Source: Lutjanus erythropterus
Taxonomy: Eukaryota > Chordata > Actinopteri > Lutjaniformes > Lutjanidae
Length of the DNA: 64,000 nucleotides
Direction of reading: 5' to 3'
Assembly (NCBI GenBank): GCA_020091685.1
Contig: CM034601.1
Coordinates: forward strand, 4,960,920-5,024,919
Below, one piece after another: positions 40,428 through 55,400 of this stretch (positions within the stretch are counted from its first letter, which is position 1; every line of letters begins with the position of its first letter). Both the position numbers and the translations under genes were made by a program. The notes below the pieces were generated by a model. That model was not told where the DNA came from and made no database searches. It was given only the letters and a program-made list of their open reading frames with translations.

Positions 40428-43400
40428 TGTTGTTGTTGTTGTTGTTGTTGTTGCTGTTTTTTTTAAGGTGTTTGTTAGGGCTGCAACTAACAGTTACTTT
40501 CACTGTTGATTAATCTGTCCATTCTTTCCTTGTTTGGAATGTAAAATGTCAGAAAATGTCCAAGATGATGTCCTCAAATGTCTTTGTGTTTTACCCATTA
40601 AAATAAACCAGAAAATATTCACATTTAAGAAACTGGAATCAGAGAAGTTTGACTTCATTTTCTTAAAAAATGTGATTTAAACTAATCAGTTAATCGTTGC
40701 AGCTCTAGTGTTCATTTCATTCTGTTTTATTCATTACCTGTAGGATCAAAATACTATTTTCCCAATTGACCTTAGAGTTTCTGCATGATGACTTTGCTGC
40801 ACATAAAGCCCCTGAGTTTAGGGAAGGGAATACAAGGCGTCAACGCTGTTACCTGCTAACAGCTGAGTGGGAGGTGAAAAACCCGGAAAAGAGCACAGAT
40901 GGAGTTGCCCTTTAACATGCACATTTAAAAAACAGATCAAACAGGCTGCAGGAATTGGTAAAACAGCATGAAGGAGAAAACTGAGACAGAAAAGAACAAA
41001 AAGAGAACGAAGGCATTGAAATAATGACAAGGAGAAGTAAAACAGAGAGACAGAGACATCACCAGTCTCATTGAAACCAGTTATACCCGCTAACCTGCCC
41101 AGCTACAGTCCATGATGAGCTTCGGCAGGGTGAGAGGAGGGAGGAGGAGGAGGAGGAGGGGTGTGGATAGTGGCGATGGGGAGGGGAGGCGAAGGGAGGT
41201 CAGCTCACTCTTCATTAGGCTGTAATTGAATTTCCGCAGCCCGTGCAGGAAGGATGTTGAGCCCTCGCTCTCCCTGCAGGGCAGTGTTGGCTCACTCCGG
41301 CTTCCCAACCTCCCCGATACTTTCAAGGTTAGCTCAGCTAATGGGCGACTTTCTCATCGGATTTCTCTGCCCGCCGTCTGTCATCTACATGTCTGAACAT
41401 GTAGGCGCACAGGTACATGATCCACCATGTGACACTGCTAATGTGGAGTGGAGCAGAGTACTAGACACCCTGTTCAGTGCCGCAGTGGACCACCTCTGGC
41501 CCCGATAACAGCTGACACAAGTCATGGCAGCGACTCAACAAAGGACCTGCAGTGTCCCGCTGTTACCGCTGACCACACAACTCAGAAGGACATTAAGCCT
41601 CGTCTCCCGAAAAAAAGTTGTAAGGTGGATATCATCAACAAGTGTCACAGCAGCAGGACTGTTCTGTTTGCTGTTTGAAGTGTAAATATGGAACTGATGG
41701 CTGTAACAGATGGAGTGCCATGAAAGGAAAACTTCACATTTCTCATTTTACCATTTGTTTCATAACCCCTCACAGAAAAAATACATGAATTTCCCACATT
41801 TATCCACATGTGACCACATGTAGGAAACACGTTACCACATGTAGCATGTGTTTCACAAGGGAATATACATATTACACCATGAAAATGTTCCAAAACCACA
41901 CGTGATTTTTCATGTCCTTTTTTAAAAAAATGATGCATTTCAGGATCAGTATTTTTGTGGCCAGGTTATTAAACGCCTCGTTTATGACGTCTTTATTTCA
42001 AAATGTTACATATTTTGTATGAATCCTCATTTTAGGATATAGTATTTGAAGAAGAGATTGCAAGAGATTGCCCTCGCAGATTCAGTGTTTTCTGTTGTTC
42101 CAAAACCGATACCAGTATCAGAAAATACCAATAACTGCTGAAAGTGTGGCATCAGGCATCGGCATTGGTTTGTTTTGTTTTTGTGAGGATCCGCGGTAAA
42201 ACCTGAAGGGGACTTTTTCAGGCGTCTTTTCTTCTGTGATTGTGAACTCGATTGGACTGAACTGTTCTGGAGTTGTGGGGAAAAGAAAACTGACTCTTTA
42301 CAGAGTGGCTCGAAATCTGAGATTTCTGTCTTTTTTTAACGTTCTGGCATTTGGTATCTTTCCTCGTCTCACCTCTCTTGAAGTAACTCAGTCACTCTTA
42401 CAGAAGCTTTATCTTGTTGCTGAAAGTTCATTTCCTCAGGCATCATGTGATTAAGCCGCTAATCTACAGGTAATAATGGACACAGTGTGACCCATGTGTT
42501 TCAATATTAGTTGTGTTATCCCTCTACCTCTGTACTGTTGTCATAGTAACTGTCATCCACATAAATCAAACACAAGCCACCTCACACACAGTCACATTTC
42601 TCCAAAAGTGCTCAAGCAACAGGCATGGTTGTGACTCACCTGTCTTTTCGTGACACCTCTTGGTCTTGTTCCATTGGATGTCTTCTTTTTTCTTAAAGTC
42701 TGGCATCTTTAGTGTTGAAATGACTGTTTCATTACTTCTCAGTCGTAATAACGTAATATCTTGGGTTTTGGACTGTTGGTCAGAATTTTAGGTTGTCACC
42801 TTGGGATCAGGAGCATTTCAAAAACAAAGGATGAATTTAAAAAGATAAATTGATTGATGAGGTGTTGTGTGTTCCACTCTGTTCATTGTGTTAGGGTTGG
42901 GCAATTGGGACAAATATATCGGCTCCTACAATTGGTTGTTGTTTTTTGTCTATTTTTGTCATTTTACTTCTATTTTAATGGTTTGCCTCTCTGCTCGGTG
43001 ACAAACTCTTGTCCAGTGATTCTTCCCAGTAGCACAAAGAGTGCGAAAATATTTTCACATCCAAATCTGAGAATTGAGAGTTTGGTTCGACCAACCAAAA
43101 CTGGTGATTGTTGGAGCGGTGGAAAGATTGACCAGATTTTGGTGAGTTTTAATATGTTTCTATTGAGTTTGGTGCCCGACACACACTCGCATGAATACAT
43201 CAGAAATTGCTGGTTGTTAATAGTAGGCAGTTGGAAAATTTTAACAAATCGCCCAGTCCCACATTGTCGCCTTTTAAAATTGTACCCAGAAGTTTTTTTG
43301 CTTAAATTGTCTTTCTTTGCCCTAGAGTCTATTAAATAGCATTATAAGGGTTATTTGTTCAGGTTTCTGAGGAAGTACTGTTATTGAGCTTTTGTGCTTC

Positions 43401-46400
43401 TGTTATGCAGCACTTGAAGTGCTGTTGGAGACGGTGGTCTCACTCCTTCAGTGAGGTCAGGGTTTCTTATTTTTCTGCTCACTGAATGTGTCCAAAGCAG
43501 CACAGAGACGCATTTTAACACTGTTAAACTGCGTCTGGAAACATTTCTTCCTGTTACTCATCTCTTCCTTCCGCTCCAGCCACAGTCTGCTTGGATTTTT
43601 CTCAGCTAATTTTATTTCCTCTAATAAAGCTGTGTTTTGAGGGCCAGGGGGTAAAAGGCGGTGTTTTTACACAAGAGGCAGCACGAAGCGGTGGAGCACG
43701 TTATCATGCTTTAGCAAGTGTTTATTTTTTTTCCCCCTCCTTTTTAATTGGAGTGTACTTTGGAGATGAGAGCTGTTCTCCGGGGAGGCCGACTTCATTA
43801 GCACCTGTAAGTGTCCAGGCATGTTAGCGCAGAAGGGAGAGATGTAGAGAGAGGCGTGTTGGGAGAGTTGTCTTTAATAAATGCTTGTCAGAAAATATTT
43901 GGATGTGATATTACAACTGAGTCAAAAGTTATCTAATGTTCTGCCTCCTCCACCTCCCAGACTAAACTATAATTCAACGTGCCTCAATAAATGTAGTGCT
44001 CTGCAGTCATTTTCTCCCCCTTTTTAAAGTTAAAGTTATAATTTTCACCCTCTTTTAACACAAGAGACGAACACGACTTTACAGAACCAAACACCTTCTT
44101 TGTTTTGCCTTGTTTCCATAAAGCGGTTATTATTATTATTTCTGTTCCATTGAAGTTTAAATTGAGAATTGGAGCTGCTCCCCAAGGAGCGTCATTAGCA
44201 TCCGTAATAGTGGAAGTAACTGGCGTCCTGCCAGCTTAATGGGGCCAATCTTGGTACCAAAACAATCATAAATACAAGTTAACCATTAAGCACAAAAGAG
44301 AAGGGGAGGAAAAAGGCAACGAAAGGAAATGAGCAGTGATAAGAGAAATGGCCAATAAGAGACGGGGTGGTGTTTGAGCTAAAGACTTGTTATTATGTTT
44401 TAATAGCCTCCCCTGGAGAGCACAGATGCCATTTTTTGGCTGTTCAGCAAGTTAAAAGAAGAACCCATAAAGGATGGAAGAGTAATGCATCAGGAAAGAA
44501 AAGAAAATCTATGTAAGTTAGCTGAACGTACAGGTTAAGAAGATGGAAACTGGTGTTTTACTAATCAGGGCGCATGTTGTGTGTGGACTGTCTACTGATC
44601 TGCAGAAATAAGCCAACAACGATAAATAACGGCCATGAAAATGAGCTTCATTACAAACCAAACCCTCTCATCCTTTTTCTGTGTCCTGCTTTCCCTTCCT
44701 TTTTTTCTCCCCTGTGCTTATATTTTTCACTTCTTTTATCTGTTGATTTTATTCTTTTTTTCTTATTATTTCTTTTGTTTTGGCTCATGCATCTTTTATA
44801 ACACATGAAAACAACAAATCTAAGAAAGGATGTAAGACATGGGGGATGTGATTATCTGAGCAGGTTTTGGGTGCAGAATTGATAAGAACTCTGAAATAAG
44901 CATTCTAATATCAAAAGCGGTTTATCTCGACTAAAAATAGCTCGGCTGCTGAAAAAGATCCCAGAGGGAGACCAGAAGACCATCCCTTTAAAATACATGT
45001 GCATTAATGGAAAAGTGTCTAAACTTATTACCTTAAACTACAATGCCCGCTCATTTCAAAATACTCAGGGATGGTTTTGCATCAACTGGTCTTTACAAAG
45101 TCTGGTCCTAACTTTGTTAAAGCCAGTCCTAAGTCAGTCTGTGGAGAGTGGAGCGGAGGAAAAGCTGTCTGTTGGCGAGCGGCGGCTGTCCGGGGAGCTT
45201 TGGAGGAGAGAGCCGGGGGGGGGCAGAGCTTCTCGAGGCGGTGTGCGTTGCTAAGATACATCATTCACAATCTCCTGCTTTCTTGCTCATTGATAGCTAA
45301 TCATTTCTTGTTTGAGGCGATGTCATGGAGGATCGAAGAAAAAGGCAGCGACAGCTCCTCAATAAGTTCTAATAGATTTTTCCTACAGAATCAAAACCTC
45401 TCAGTCAGCTTCTCATTGTCATATAGGATACAGATTGCTTCTGTAATAACTCTCTTCTAAAACCCTGCTCATTGTAAAGTCGATATTTGAGACGTGCCAT
45501 CTGCTTAAAATCACTACAGAAACAACCTAGACTTTTAGATTTTTAGATTTTTAATCTGACAATATGATACATATTATAATACGGAGGATATGATTTCAGA
45601 ATAATTGAAGAAAGATGCGCAGATCAAAACAACCAGTTTCAGATCACAGAAGTGATATGTTTCTGTAGTTCTTTTGTAAAAAAAAAAAAAAAAAAAAAAG
45701 AAGTGGGTAGTTTGACACCTGTCTTGGCTGAACAAAGCACCTCCTACAAAGATGATAAACTTCTGTGAATCAAAGTTTTGAAACCCCACATCAGTTAGAA
45801 CTTAGCATGAAAATGTCACTGCTATAAAACAAACAAGAAGATTCACGGTTCGCATTTGTTTTCCCTCTCAACACCGGGGTCAGAGCCACATGTTGGGTCA
45901 CTGTGTAAAATCTCCAAAACAGATACTTCTTTCGTGAAAGGTTGAATATATTATAATTTCAAAAAGATTCATCTGGATCTCCTCCATGCTCTTGATAATA
46001 GAGGACTGGAGAAAACTCCAGCAACTTGACAGCTCTTCTTTTCACGTGGTCACGGCCATCGGAGACCTAAAAATGGGATCATTGGCCAGAAAACATGTTA
46101 AAAGCACTTGCTCTTTTCCCTCGCCCTCTCATAACAGGATGCAGACGACAGTGTCTGTGAGAAAACTTGAACTCGCGGGTTTGAGCTGACAGGCTGCTGT
46201 TCAGACTCTGACAATGACTCTCTCAAGGACTAACAATCCCCACGGGGATATTTTTACAGCGGTCGACAGCAGCAGTACGAGAGCCGCTCGACAGGATGAG
46301 GTTTGGAGATTTAGAGCGAACACAACATCAGTGCTACCGTGTTAACAGTGACTAACAGTGACTCTATCTCTGTTGCTGTTCCTGGTCTGTCTTTATGAAG

Positions 46401-49400
46401 TCAGTTCACCTCTACTCTCCTCTGTCGTATCGCTGCTTTGACTACGTTTTATTCTTCTTTGTTGTAATGTTACCATTTATTATTTGCAGGCAAATAGCAA
46501 ACTGTTAGATAAACTTTACACCTGGCATTGGACTGGCTTTTAGGTCAAGTCTCGCTTTGCCTTAACTTGACTTCCTTATGCCGTCATGGGACTACATGAT
46601 GTCGTTTCCTTCCAAGATGGCCACTGCGTTAAATAAGGCGATGATGAGCTGTGTTTCTATCCAAATGTATCGCAAATTTTAATTGCATTTCAAGTTTATC
46701 CAGTTAAGTTGCAGGTGGCACCAATTCTCCGGTCAGAAATAGGAGGGCGAAACAATATCACGTAATCAAAAGAGCGCAGGTCGACCCTCAAACCATAAAA
46801 AACAACGTGGAGAACACAATGCAAAGATTATCAGATCTGTGTGGAGTCATGAGTTAAATATTCACTTTGTCAGAATGTATTCAGAAAAACTGCTTCTATA
46901 TCCAATTAAGAGCATTCACTATTACAAAAAAAAGGCAAAACCACCTCAAGTGAGCGTTTTTTGTTGTTTTTTTTGAGAAATTAAGGAAGTATTTCTCAAA
47001 TTTAGCAATCAGCCTTTTCTTATGTGATATGTTAAATGTACATGAAATGTGCTGATGGAAACCAAGGTATAGAATTATAAAATGTAAGAATATGAATTCC
47101 TGCATGACTCAGCTGAGAGAAAGGTGGTAGACTACATGTTGCCATCTGTCACTACTTGTATGATAGGTGGTAAACAAGGTGCCAGACACTGATTTGTTCA
47201 ACCTGACAGCACAGACACATTATTACGTAAGTTTTCTGAATAAATGTGAAAGAAGCACAGAGGGAGGGAGGTGTAGAACATCGACTGCTAGTCAAAGGAT
47301 TTACATCATAAATTTGACAGGTAGCTCAGAACCAATTTCCTGAAAGTAACATGCAAGAGCTGCTTTGTAGCCTTCTTGAAACAAAGTGTCTCCTTGTACG
47401 TGGTGATTGATTACCTTTATGGACCAAACTACAGTAAGAAAGGAGAAAGGACTGGCAGGCACTGATCAACTTTTACATCCTTTATCATCTTTTGAATATC
47501 AGTCTGTTTGGACAACAAACAAGCTCGTCAGGGTGTTCCAGTCCTGTTTTTTCACTAATACAGCTGCTCTTTGTGGGACTGCAGCTTACGGTTATTTCAT
47601 TATTGATTAAAATCAGTCATTTTCAGGGTTAATCGATTGGTTGTTTGGTCCATTAAACGTCAGAAAATGGTGAAAAAGTTGATCCATAGCCCACAACCCA
47701 AAGATATTGCTTCTGTCATATTAGACTAAAGAAATTAATTGAGACTGTTGACATTTTCTCTCTCAAAAAAAGACTAAATGATTTATCAATTATCAAAATA
47801 TTTGGTGAATAATTTGATGACAATAATTGATTAATCTACCAGTTGTCGCGCCTCTAGTTCTTTGTTGGATGAAGAAAAAAACATTACTATTCCAAAGCAG
47901 AGGTCTTAAAAACTTTTCCTGCCGGAGAGCCCTGGTGGCCCACAATGCCCCCATCTTTCTCTTGGCTCATGTCCCATCATCTCTTCACTGATGTGATCTA
48001 ATGAAGGCATAAAATACCTAAAAAAAAAAAAAAAAAAAGTTATATACATAGATAATTCCTCCCTGTCCCGCAGGGTTGGAACTTGATAGCATTTTTATTA
48101 AACATGAACACACATTTATGATGTGCAATTTGACTTTGAGCTGAATAATGTAGTTAGATTTGATACAAAATACAGTCGACCCCAACAGATCCAAACAGAG
48201 CGAACACCAACGCTGGCAGCAGCATCATGACCCATCAATCAATAAGCAGCTGTGGTCAAAAACAGTTGCAGGACTTGAGAACCTCAAGTCAGAACTCTTC
48301 TGTTGAAATCGAATGGCTCAGATCAAACACAGAATTTGCAAAACCAAAACTGATTTAAAGATTCATATGTATAAGAGTGGTGCATAAATGTAAATCAATC
48401 TTGCTTCTTTATTCACATTCTGACCTTCACAGTCTAATATGCAGCAGAATTACAGCAGCTCTGATGGAGATGTTAGTGTAGACAGACACAAAATTGTCCG
48501 TCCTCTTCTCTTGCTTATCAAATTGTTGCTTTCATCATTTCATGACGTGATGGCAATGTGCACATCTGTAATACATCTCTTATCATTGCCTCAGTAGCTA
48601 TTTAAGCTGTGTGTATTTCATGTGCAGGGGGAGGAGGAGGAGGAGGACTGGCTTATATCATCACAGACTCTTCCCTCAGCATCCTTTTCTTTTTTTTTTT
48701 TTTTTAATGACGGCTGCTAAAAAGCAGCTTCAGATGTTCCCAGCCTGGCACTCGGGGAAAGAAGGCAGGATATGTGATGGAGTTCACAGCAGCGGCGGAA
48801 TATTTCGGAGGAATAAATTAGCAGCTTGGCTCTTTGGTGCCATGCCAAGACTTCTGGGAAGTAATCCAGCACCTTGGAAAGACAAAGATTTGGATGCCAT
48901 ATTGGATCCGCCGTAATTTGAGGTTAATTGAATTGAAAATCCCCCTCTTCCTCACCCCAAAAAAGAGGAACTTAAAGATCCCCTCCACTCAATTTTTTTT
49001 TTCTTATGCTCTTGTCCCCTTAAATGCCTATCCTTGACTGTGCTGACTTGTATCTGTGCAAAGTTTGTCTCCAGAGAGGTGTTTTGACATTCCCCGTAAG
49101 CATAAGCTGTGTCAGCCACTACCAGTTACAAGCATCTGCATAATTGTCCTTCTAACCCTATCATACTTTACACTTTCAAGAGTGTGTGAGGGTCTGCTAG
49201 GGTCGGGGTGATGTAAATTTTGCTATCAGAGGGTACATGTGGGTTCTGTGTGGTAATAGTTCACTCATAGTGAACCATTTCGGTCTAGGATGTGCAGATC
49301 AGTACATGATTTCCTCAGTTCAGCACGCTCAGAGTGCAAGTTTTACCAGGAACTTTTTGGCAGTGTTCTGGTTGTGGCATGCTAGATGGCTCAGCCCAAT

Positions 49401-52400
49401 CTCCTGTTGTGTTGTTGCTCTCAGTTACTTACAGTAAAAACAGACAAGGATTAGTGTCAAACTGTGCTGATACTGTTCAACTAAAGTCAGGTTTTTCTTT
49501 TTTAGGAACCCTTCAAACACGTCATTTACAATGCCGTCACCCGAATGTGTCGATTAACTCCCCGCAGTGTTCAGACAGCTTCTCGCTGCAGATTAGCACC
49601 AATACAATGACTAATGCTATAGGAGGGTTTATGTCTGCTGAAATGAGACCAGACTCAGTCTGGTGCTTCAGCTCTGCGACAGTGTGCCTTTACATGTTCC
49701 TGGTAGTCAGCCCATTGTGCTGCTCTGCATTAACATTAGAATTTATTGCGGTCTGCAAACAGAAATAAGATCATCACGTATAAATCTACAAATTCATGTA
49801 AATATATGCGTAGGCTCTTACAGAAAAATGGCAGATACTTAAATAATGCTGTGAAAAACATTTCAATAAAGTAATTTAACATAACTTAGACGCTTCTGCA
49901 GTTTGAAAAAGGCGTGGGCTGAAGCCACAGCTTATAACGCCTACTTTTTTAACAGTACGGAAAGATCAACAACAACACAACACAAAACAAACAAAAAACA
50001 AGCAAACAAAAACAGCACATGTTGAGGAATTAACATGTCAGAGCCTTATGATGGAGCAGTGCTAACATTTATTTATTTTTTCTTTTGACTGTAGAAGAAT
50101 TATAGTCAGCGCACCACTGATGCATGTTTGAGTGTGTTTCAAAATAAAGGACATACATGTTATTCTCTTCATTTTTTTTGTTTTCTCTGCTGTATCGAAC
50201 CATGATCTTAAAACTGTGGTACATACCGAACCGTGAATTTTGTGTCCCATTACTGTGCCAAATATACAGACATCTGCATACCCACAAGTTTGTTGTGACC
50301 GTGCTGACTTCACTTTGGACTTTTCCACATGGCCACTACAGACAGCGATTTACTGCCCACGTGCGTCTTCCAAGCTCCAGAAAGCTGTATGACTAATAAC
50401 TAATAAGCATCTGCTGTGTCTGCATCTGTCCATCACTGTACGTGCCTATTTGGGATTATAATCAGCCTTAACTCTAGCCATCTTGATGCGCACTGCTCTT
50501 TCACCAGTCGATCTATGGATATAATAAGTAGAACTGCAAACAGGACTCCCTGAAAACTTGGTATTTCACCCAGGGGTGAAAGACCTACATCCGATGAGCG
50601 TTGTGTGCCTGATACGCATTCTCATTGGCTCACAGTACGTTGGCTGAAACTGCGACTGGAATTTCCTGCAGATTTTCAAATGACTTTTACCTCACTGTCA
50701 ATTGATTCCCAAATTGACCATCATGACATTATACTGGAAATAAGTACAACTAAATAGTGCTAAAATATTTTGCCACTTAAATGGACAAAATTATGTCCAG
50801 CAGCAGAAATCTACTCAGTTGTGTGGTCTATGTAAGTCAGTATGTTACATCAGTAGATGATCAGCCCAAACAGTCTTACAAGGCAGACTATCTGTTCCCG
50901 TAGGTGTGAGATCAAATATACAAGTTACAGGAAAACATGACAACTGTGTGCCTTCATACTTGATTTGCATTAAAGAAACTAATCTCATACTGTATGCATG
51001 TGCTCGGAGCACAGGCTGAGACGGTCGCAAAGCTCGACCAAGCGTGCACCACTGCGTCCTGCAAAACCACACCAACCTGGGTGAAATGCTAAGTTTTTAG
51101 GCAGCCTCAGCTGGATACAGTGTTGGAGGCGGGCCTCAGTTCATTTCCATGAAAGCTGCTCACCGGTGCATGAAGCCAAAAAAGTTTGACTTTCAGTAGT
51201 ACAAGCAGCGGTGGTGGGCAGGGCGCAAGGCCAGATCCAGAATTTCTCAATGAGGGAGAAACAGTAGATGTGCTTCAGCCCATGTTCAGAGTTTTCTTAT
51301 GAACTTTTTCATGTGTGAAAACTGTGTTAAACAAAACCTAAAGGAGGAGAATTTTAAGAACTGTAGGCCTATTGAAAATGTAGCATGTATTGATTGTTTT
51401 ATACAACTACCTGTTTTAGCCTACCTGTGGACCACTTTTGGACTGCACTGTCCTCTTATTTGCTTAGTTTTAGTGTTTGTGATTTAATTCTAATTAATGG
51501 CTCAGAGGAAGATGCAATACATTCATTCCTCCAGTCTAAACAGATGGAGGCCAGTAAGCGTTGGGCTGTTTGGTAAACGGAAATGATCCAGACACCGATG
51601 ATGTCTGAGCCCTCATCATGTCCTGGACTTCACTTTCTAATAATGACTAATGTGTTTGCAGACATCAGCCTGCTCTCGTTAGGGTGATTTATTGCCTCGC
51701 CAATTTTCTGTAAACCAGAGGAGCCGTATTCCAATTTATTCAGGTCAAATTAACTATTCATAATTAGACGTGGTAACCTTTCCCGCTCCCCTGGATGTGC
51801 TGTACATGCAATGCAAATGTTCATTGTTTAATCTCACTGCCTGTCATTAGGAAGGTTATGTAAGAATCGTCCCATGCAGGGCAAAAGCTTCGCCTGAATC
51901 AATCTCCTAACAGTTAATAGCTAATGGGCTGATTTATTGTCATATTATGAAGGTGAAGGCTCGCCCTTTCCTCTAAGGATGGCTCCGACCCTATGGAGCC
52001 CATCAGGATCTGTTTCAGTGTCAACACTGCAGCACATATTAACTCTGTGATGAGTTAGTTTAATATAGAATAATTAGAGATTAGGTATTTATAGGTTAAT
52101 TACTTTATTTTACTTGGCATTTACTGATATTGCTTCATTTATTTGGGGGAGGTGACACATAACAGTTGATTAATTATGATGAGTATGTGTCAGATTTAGC
52201 AAAGTTGACATAGTTCATTCAGAAGTCACTTGGCAAGTTGATGTTCTAAGTTAAACCAGAAAAAAAACAGAAAATATCACCAATACTTGTTGAAGATTTG
52301 GTATAAACTTTATACCATTAACACTGTATAAAACGTAGCGGCTAAACTCCACCAGGCATGGCTGCGTCGCATTAAAGCTGTGCCACTCCACTCTGCTCCG

Positions 52401-55400
52401 CTTCAAATACCCGTCAGGTCTATTGTTGATCAGATGGGCAGGAAGTCAGACTCAGAAAAGGCAGGGAGAATCTGGTTAATTTTCAAAATAAAAGCAAATT
52501 CAGGAATACAAAGTCAGAAAAGAAACAATTTAACCACGTAGCCTGCTTATCCATGGTAGAAGCACAAAGAGCAAGGAAAGACCTAATCAACAAAATCTGA
52601 ATCAGAAAACATAACAAAACGTAATCAGGCGAGCAAAACGCTCTGCTGCTGAAACGCTTCTGAAACGCTGCTGGTGGGGCTCGCAGCCGTGCGGAGGACG
52701 GATCAGAATCGTGGCGCAGAATCAATCAGCAAAGCAATCATGTAGGAGTACATGTGATCATTACTTCAGTAAATAAGAATAAACATGTGACAACAAAACA
52801 CATAAATAAAATATGAAGTAAATAAACTCTACACTACAAAAAGTGATTTTTATTCAAGTATTGAATTGTCTATGTTTAAGTGTGGACAGAAAGTATAAAT
52901 TATGTATGTCCTTATACTTTTGTCTTACCTTATCTGAGTGCTGCAGCACATTGGATTTGAAATGAAACCATATCTGTGAGGTAGAGGAGCTGATGTTCAG
53001 CTTTAAGGGTGTTTCAAGGTTTTCACATCCACATTGTCCCACAGTTTTGGTACGATGTCAGTGGACATCTACGTAAAAAGTGCCAGAGTCAGTTATCTTC
53101 AATGCAACTGGCTAAGGATCAGAATAAAGAAAGTGAAGCTGACTACAGAACAGTCCAGGCAGAGGAACACCAGGAAAGATTCAAAGTGTCTGCAGAAATC
53201 TGTCAGAGCAAAGACCTTCCTGGAGTCCACGTTTGAAAATAATGCATACAGTTTAAACATACATCTAAAAATAAGAACATACATTAAACATCACAGTTCA
53301 CACAGATCAGCATGTGTAAAAACATAAATTAAACATCAAAGTCATCACAGATAGCAAACATAAGATATATATTAGAGAATAATATTAATATTTAGGAGTA
53401 AAAACTTCACACTGATGACTCTCAGTAGAGTTCCTTCAAAAATGTAAAATCCCATGTACCTGGCATCCTACCAATATAATTTTCGAGTTGATTTCTGTGT
53501 TAATTTAGTCAATAACAGTGCTAAAGAATTCCATGTTTTCATTGCTCTATTTGCTACTATACATTTAAGGAGTTAAGTGTTTGCCTTAGCGAGTGAAAAG
53601 CAAGTGACTCTTAATTATGTTTAAATTGATTGCACTGATATGATGGAGTTTTGGATTGTTAGAGTCACGACATGCAAAGGATCTGATCACCAAATTATGG
53701 CTGGATGACATGACGATATATCATGAGACATTATAGATTTGTCAACCGTCAGAGATTTTGTAGTACCTTCTATTTGACCATTGTAGGCAACATTGCAAAT
53801 CAATGAGCAGGATCGTTGTATAGCATTAGTGGATTTTGTTTTTGCATCAAAGTGATGAGACGTATGTGTCTCACTGGATTAATCAAAGCTCGTCTGGTTG
53901 TTTTATCAATATACACTATTTATGGATTATTTTGTCACAACTGAATTTCCACAAAATTATATATAAGGATATTGCAGTAAAACTTTAACCCCTATTAAGC
54001 TCTATTTAGCATTTATAAGGGTATAAAATGTATTAAATAAATTGCAATGATATAGCTGTAAACAGATATAAACATTTATTAATGTATTTGTCAACAACTG
54101 TAACCCCTCTGTGGGCACCTGTAAGTGGAGTCTGGCATAAACAAATAATGAAGTATAGTAAACCTACGGATGCTTCTATCGAAATTAAATGTAAATTTAA
54201 ATTGAGACTAGTTGAATATTGTAGAATGAAGAAAACCTAAAGAAATCTGTGTCATTTTGGTCTGTCGAGTGTGGCTAACGTTAGCAGGGCTCACACCAAC
54301 AGCATGCTCTCCCTGCAGGTTAACATCCACATGCCTGAGCCATATATGGTTTTGCATTGGTCCAGTCGACAAGTTATACCGCCGAACCGTGTTGGTTTCA
54401 CAAGACGTCGTATTTGTCCCACTTTCCACCTTGCTGGTTTTACTTCCCCACATTAGTACGGATGTATAATGTTCAATGAATAACACTTTAAGCTGTCTTA
54501 TATTGGTTTATAATATGTTATTGTGTGTCATAAACCATTTATAGCTTATTTGTTATCCATGAAATAAAATTTTGGGGACCACTGCAGAAAGGGCCACAGT
54601 TTCTACAATTTCTATCTGATATAGATATAAACACCCTCAAATCAAAGCTGAAAGTCAACTTTTTATCTTAATAGTCATTGTTTAATCTCATGGTCCCTAT
54701 TCTCTCTGGCTGCACTGTATGTCAGTGTCACAAGCAGATTTAATTATCACTTTGCTGAATAATCCATCACTTGGCTTTAAAGCCTGTAACACGAGTTAAT
54801 TTGAGCCAGACCAGTTCAGGCAGGCTGCTTCCCAAATGGGGCTTTGAGGATTAACCAGCAGAGGCCTGTGTGACAGTTTGATAGACAGCACTCCTCACTC
54901 TGCTCTTGATTACTGCTCTCTTCTAATTTGGTTTGCTCTGCTTTAATAACGTCTGGTCAGATCTGGTCTCGCCCAAACACTCCGGCTTGTCCGGGGGAAG
55001 TGACGGCGGGTTTTGATGGTGTTTGACTTGAGGAGACGGGCTGTCATTTACTCAGGCTCATTAAAAAATAAATCATGGGAGAGAGACAGGAATGCGGGAT
55101 GGAAGGGGGGGAGAGTGAGAGGGCAGAGGCAGATCTGAGGACCTGCTGGCTTCAGGTTTGTTGGTTTTGGCTTGTCCTCCTGTCTTCGATGCCTCAGCTG
55201 TCCGCTGGGATCAGGAGTGCCTCCCCGAGAGGCAGCGGCTGCCAAACAGCATCAAAACAGAAGGATGAGCTGAATGAGAGAGGGAAAGATGAAGAGAAGG
55301 AACAAAGGAAGCACAAAAAATAAAAGCAAGAATGAAGCAGGAAGGAAACAACAGACTGCGGAGATAAAGACATCCTGCCTGTCCTTTTAGCAGCGACAGT

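Noticed and set aside
42854-43339. 161-codon open frame as a transposase or host gene
   Set aside because: It coincides with a short non-autonomous element and shows no catalytic motif. Its composition is that of AT-rich non-coding DNA.
45678-45699. Processed pseudogene marked by a poly(A) run
   Set aside because: No mRNA-like sequence or target duplication is recognisable on the 5' side.
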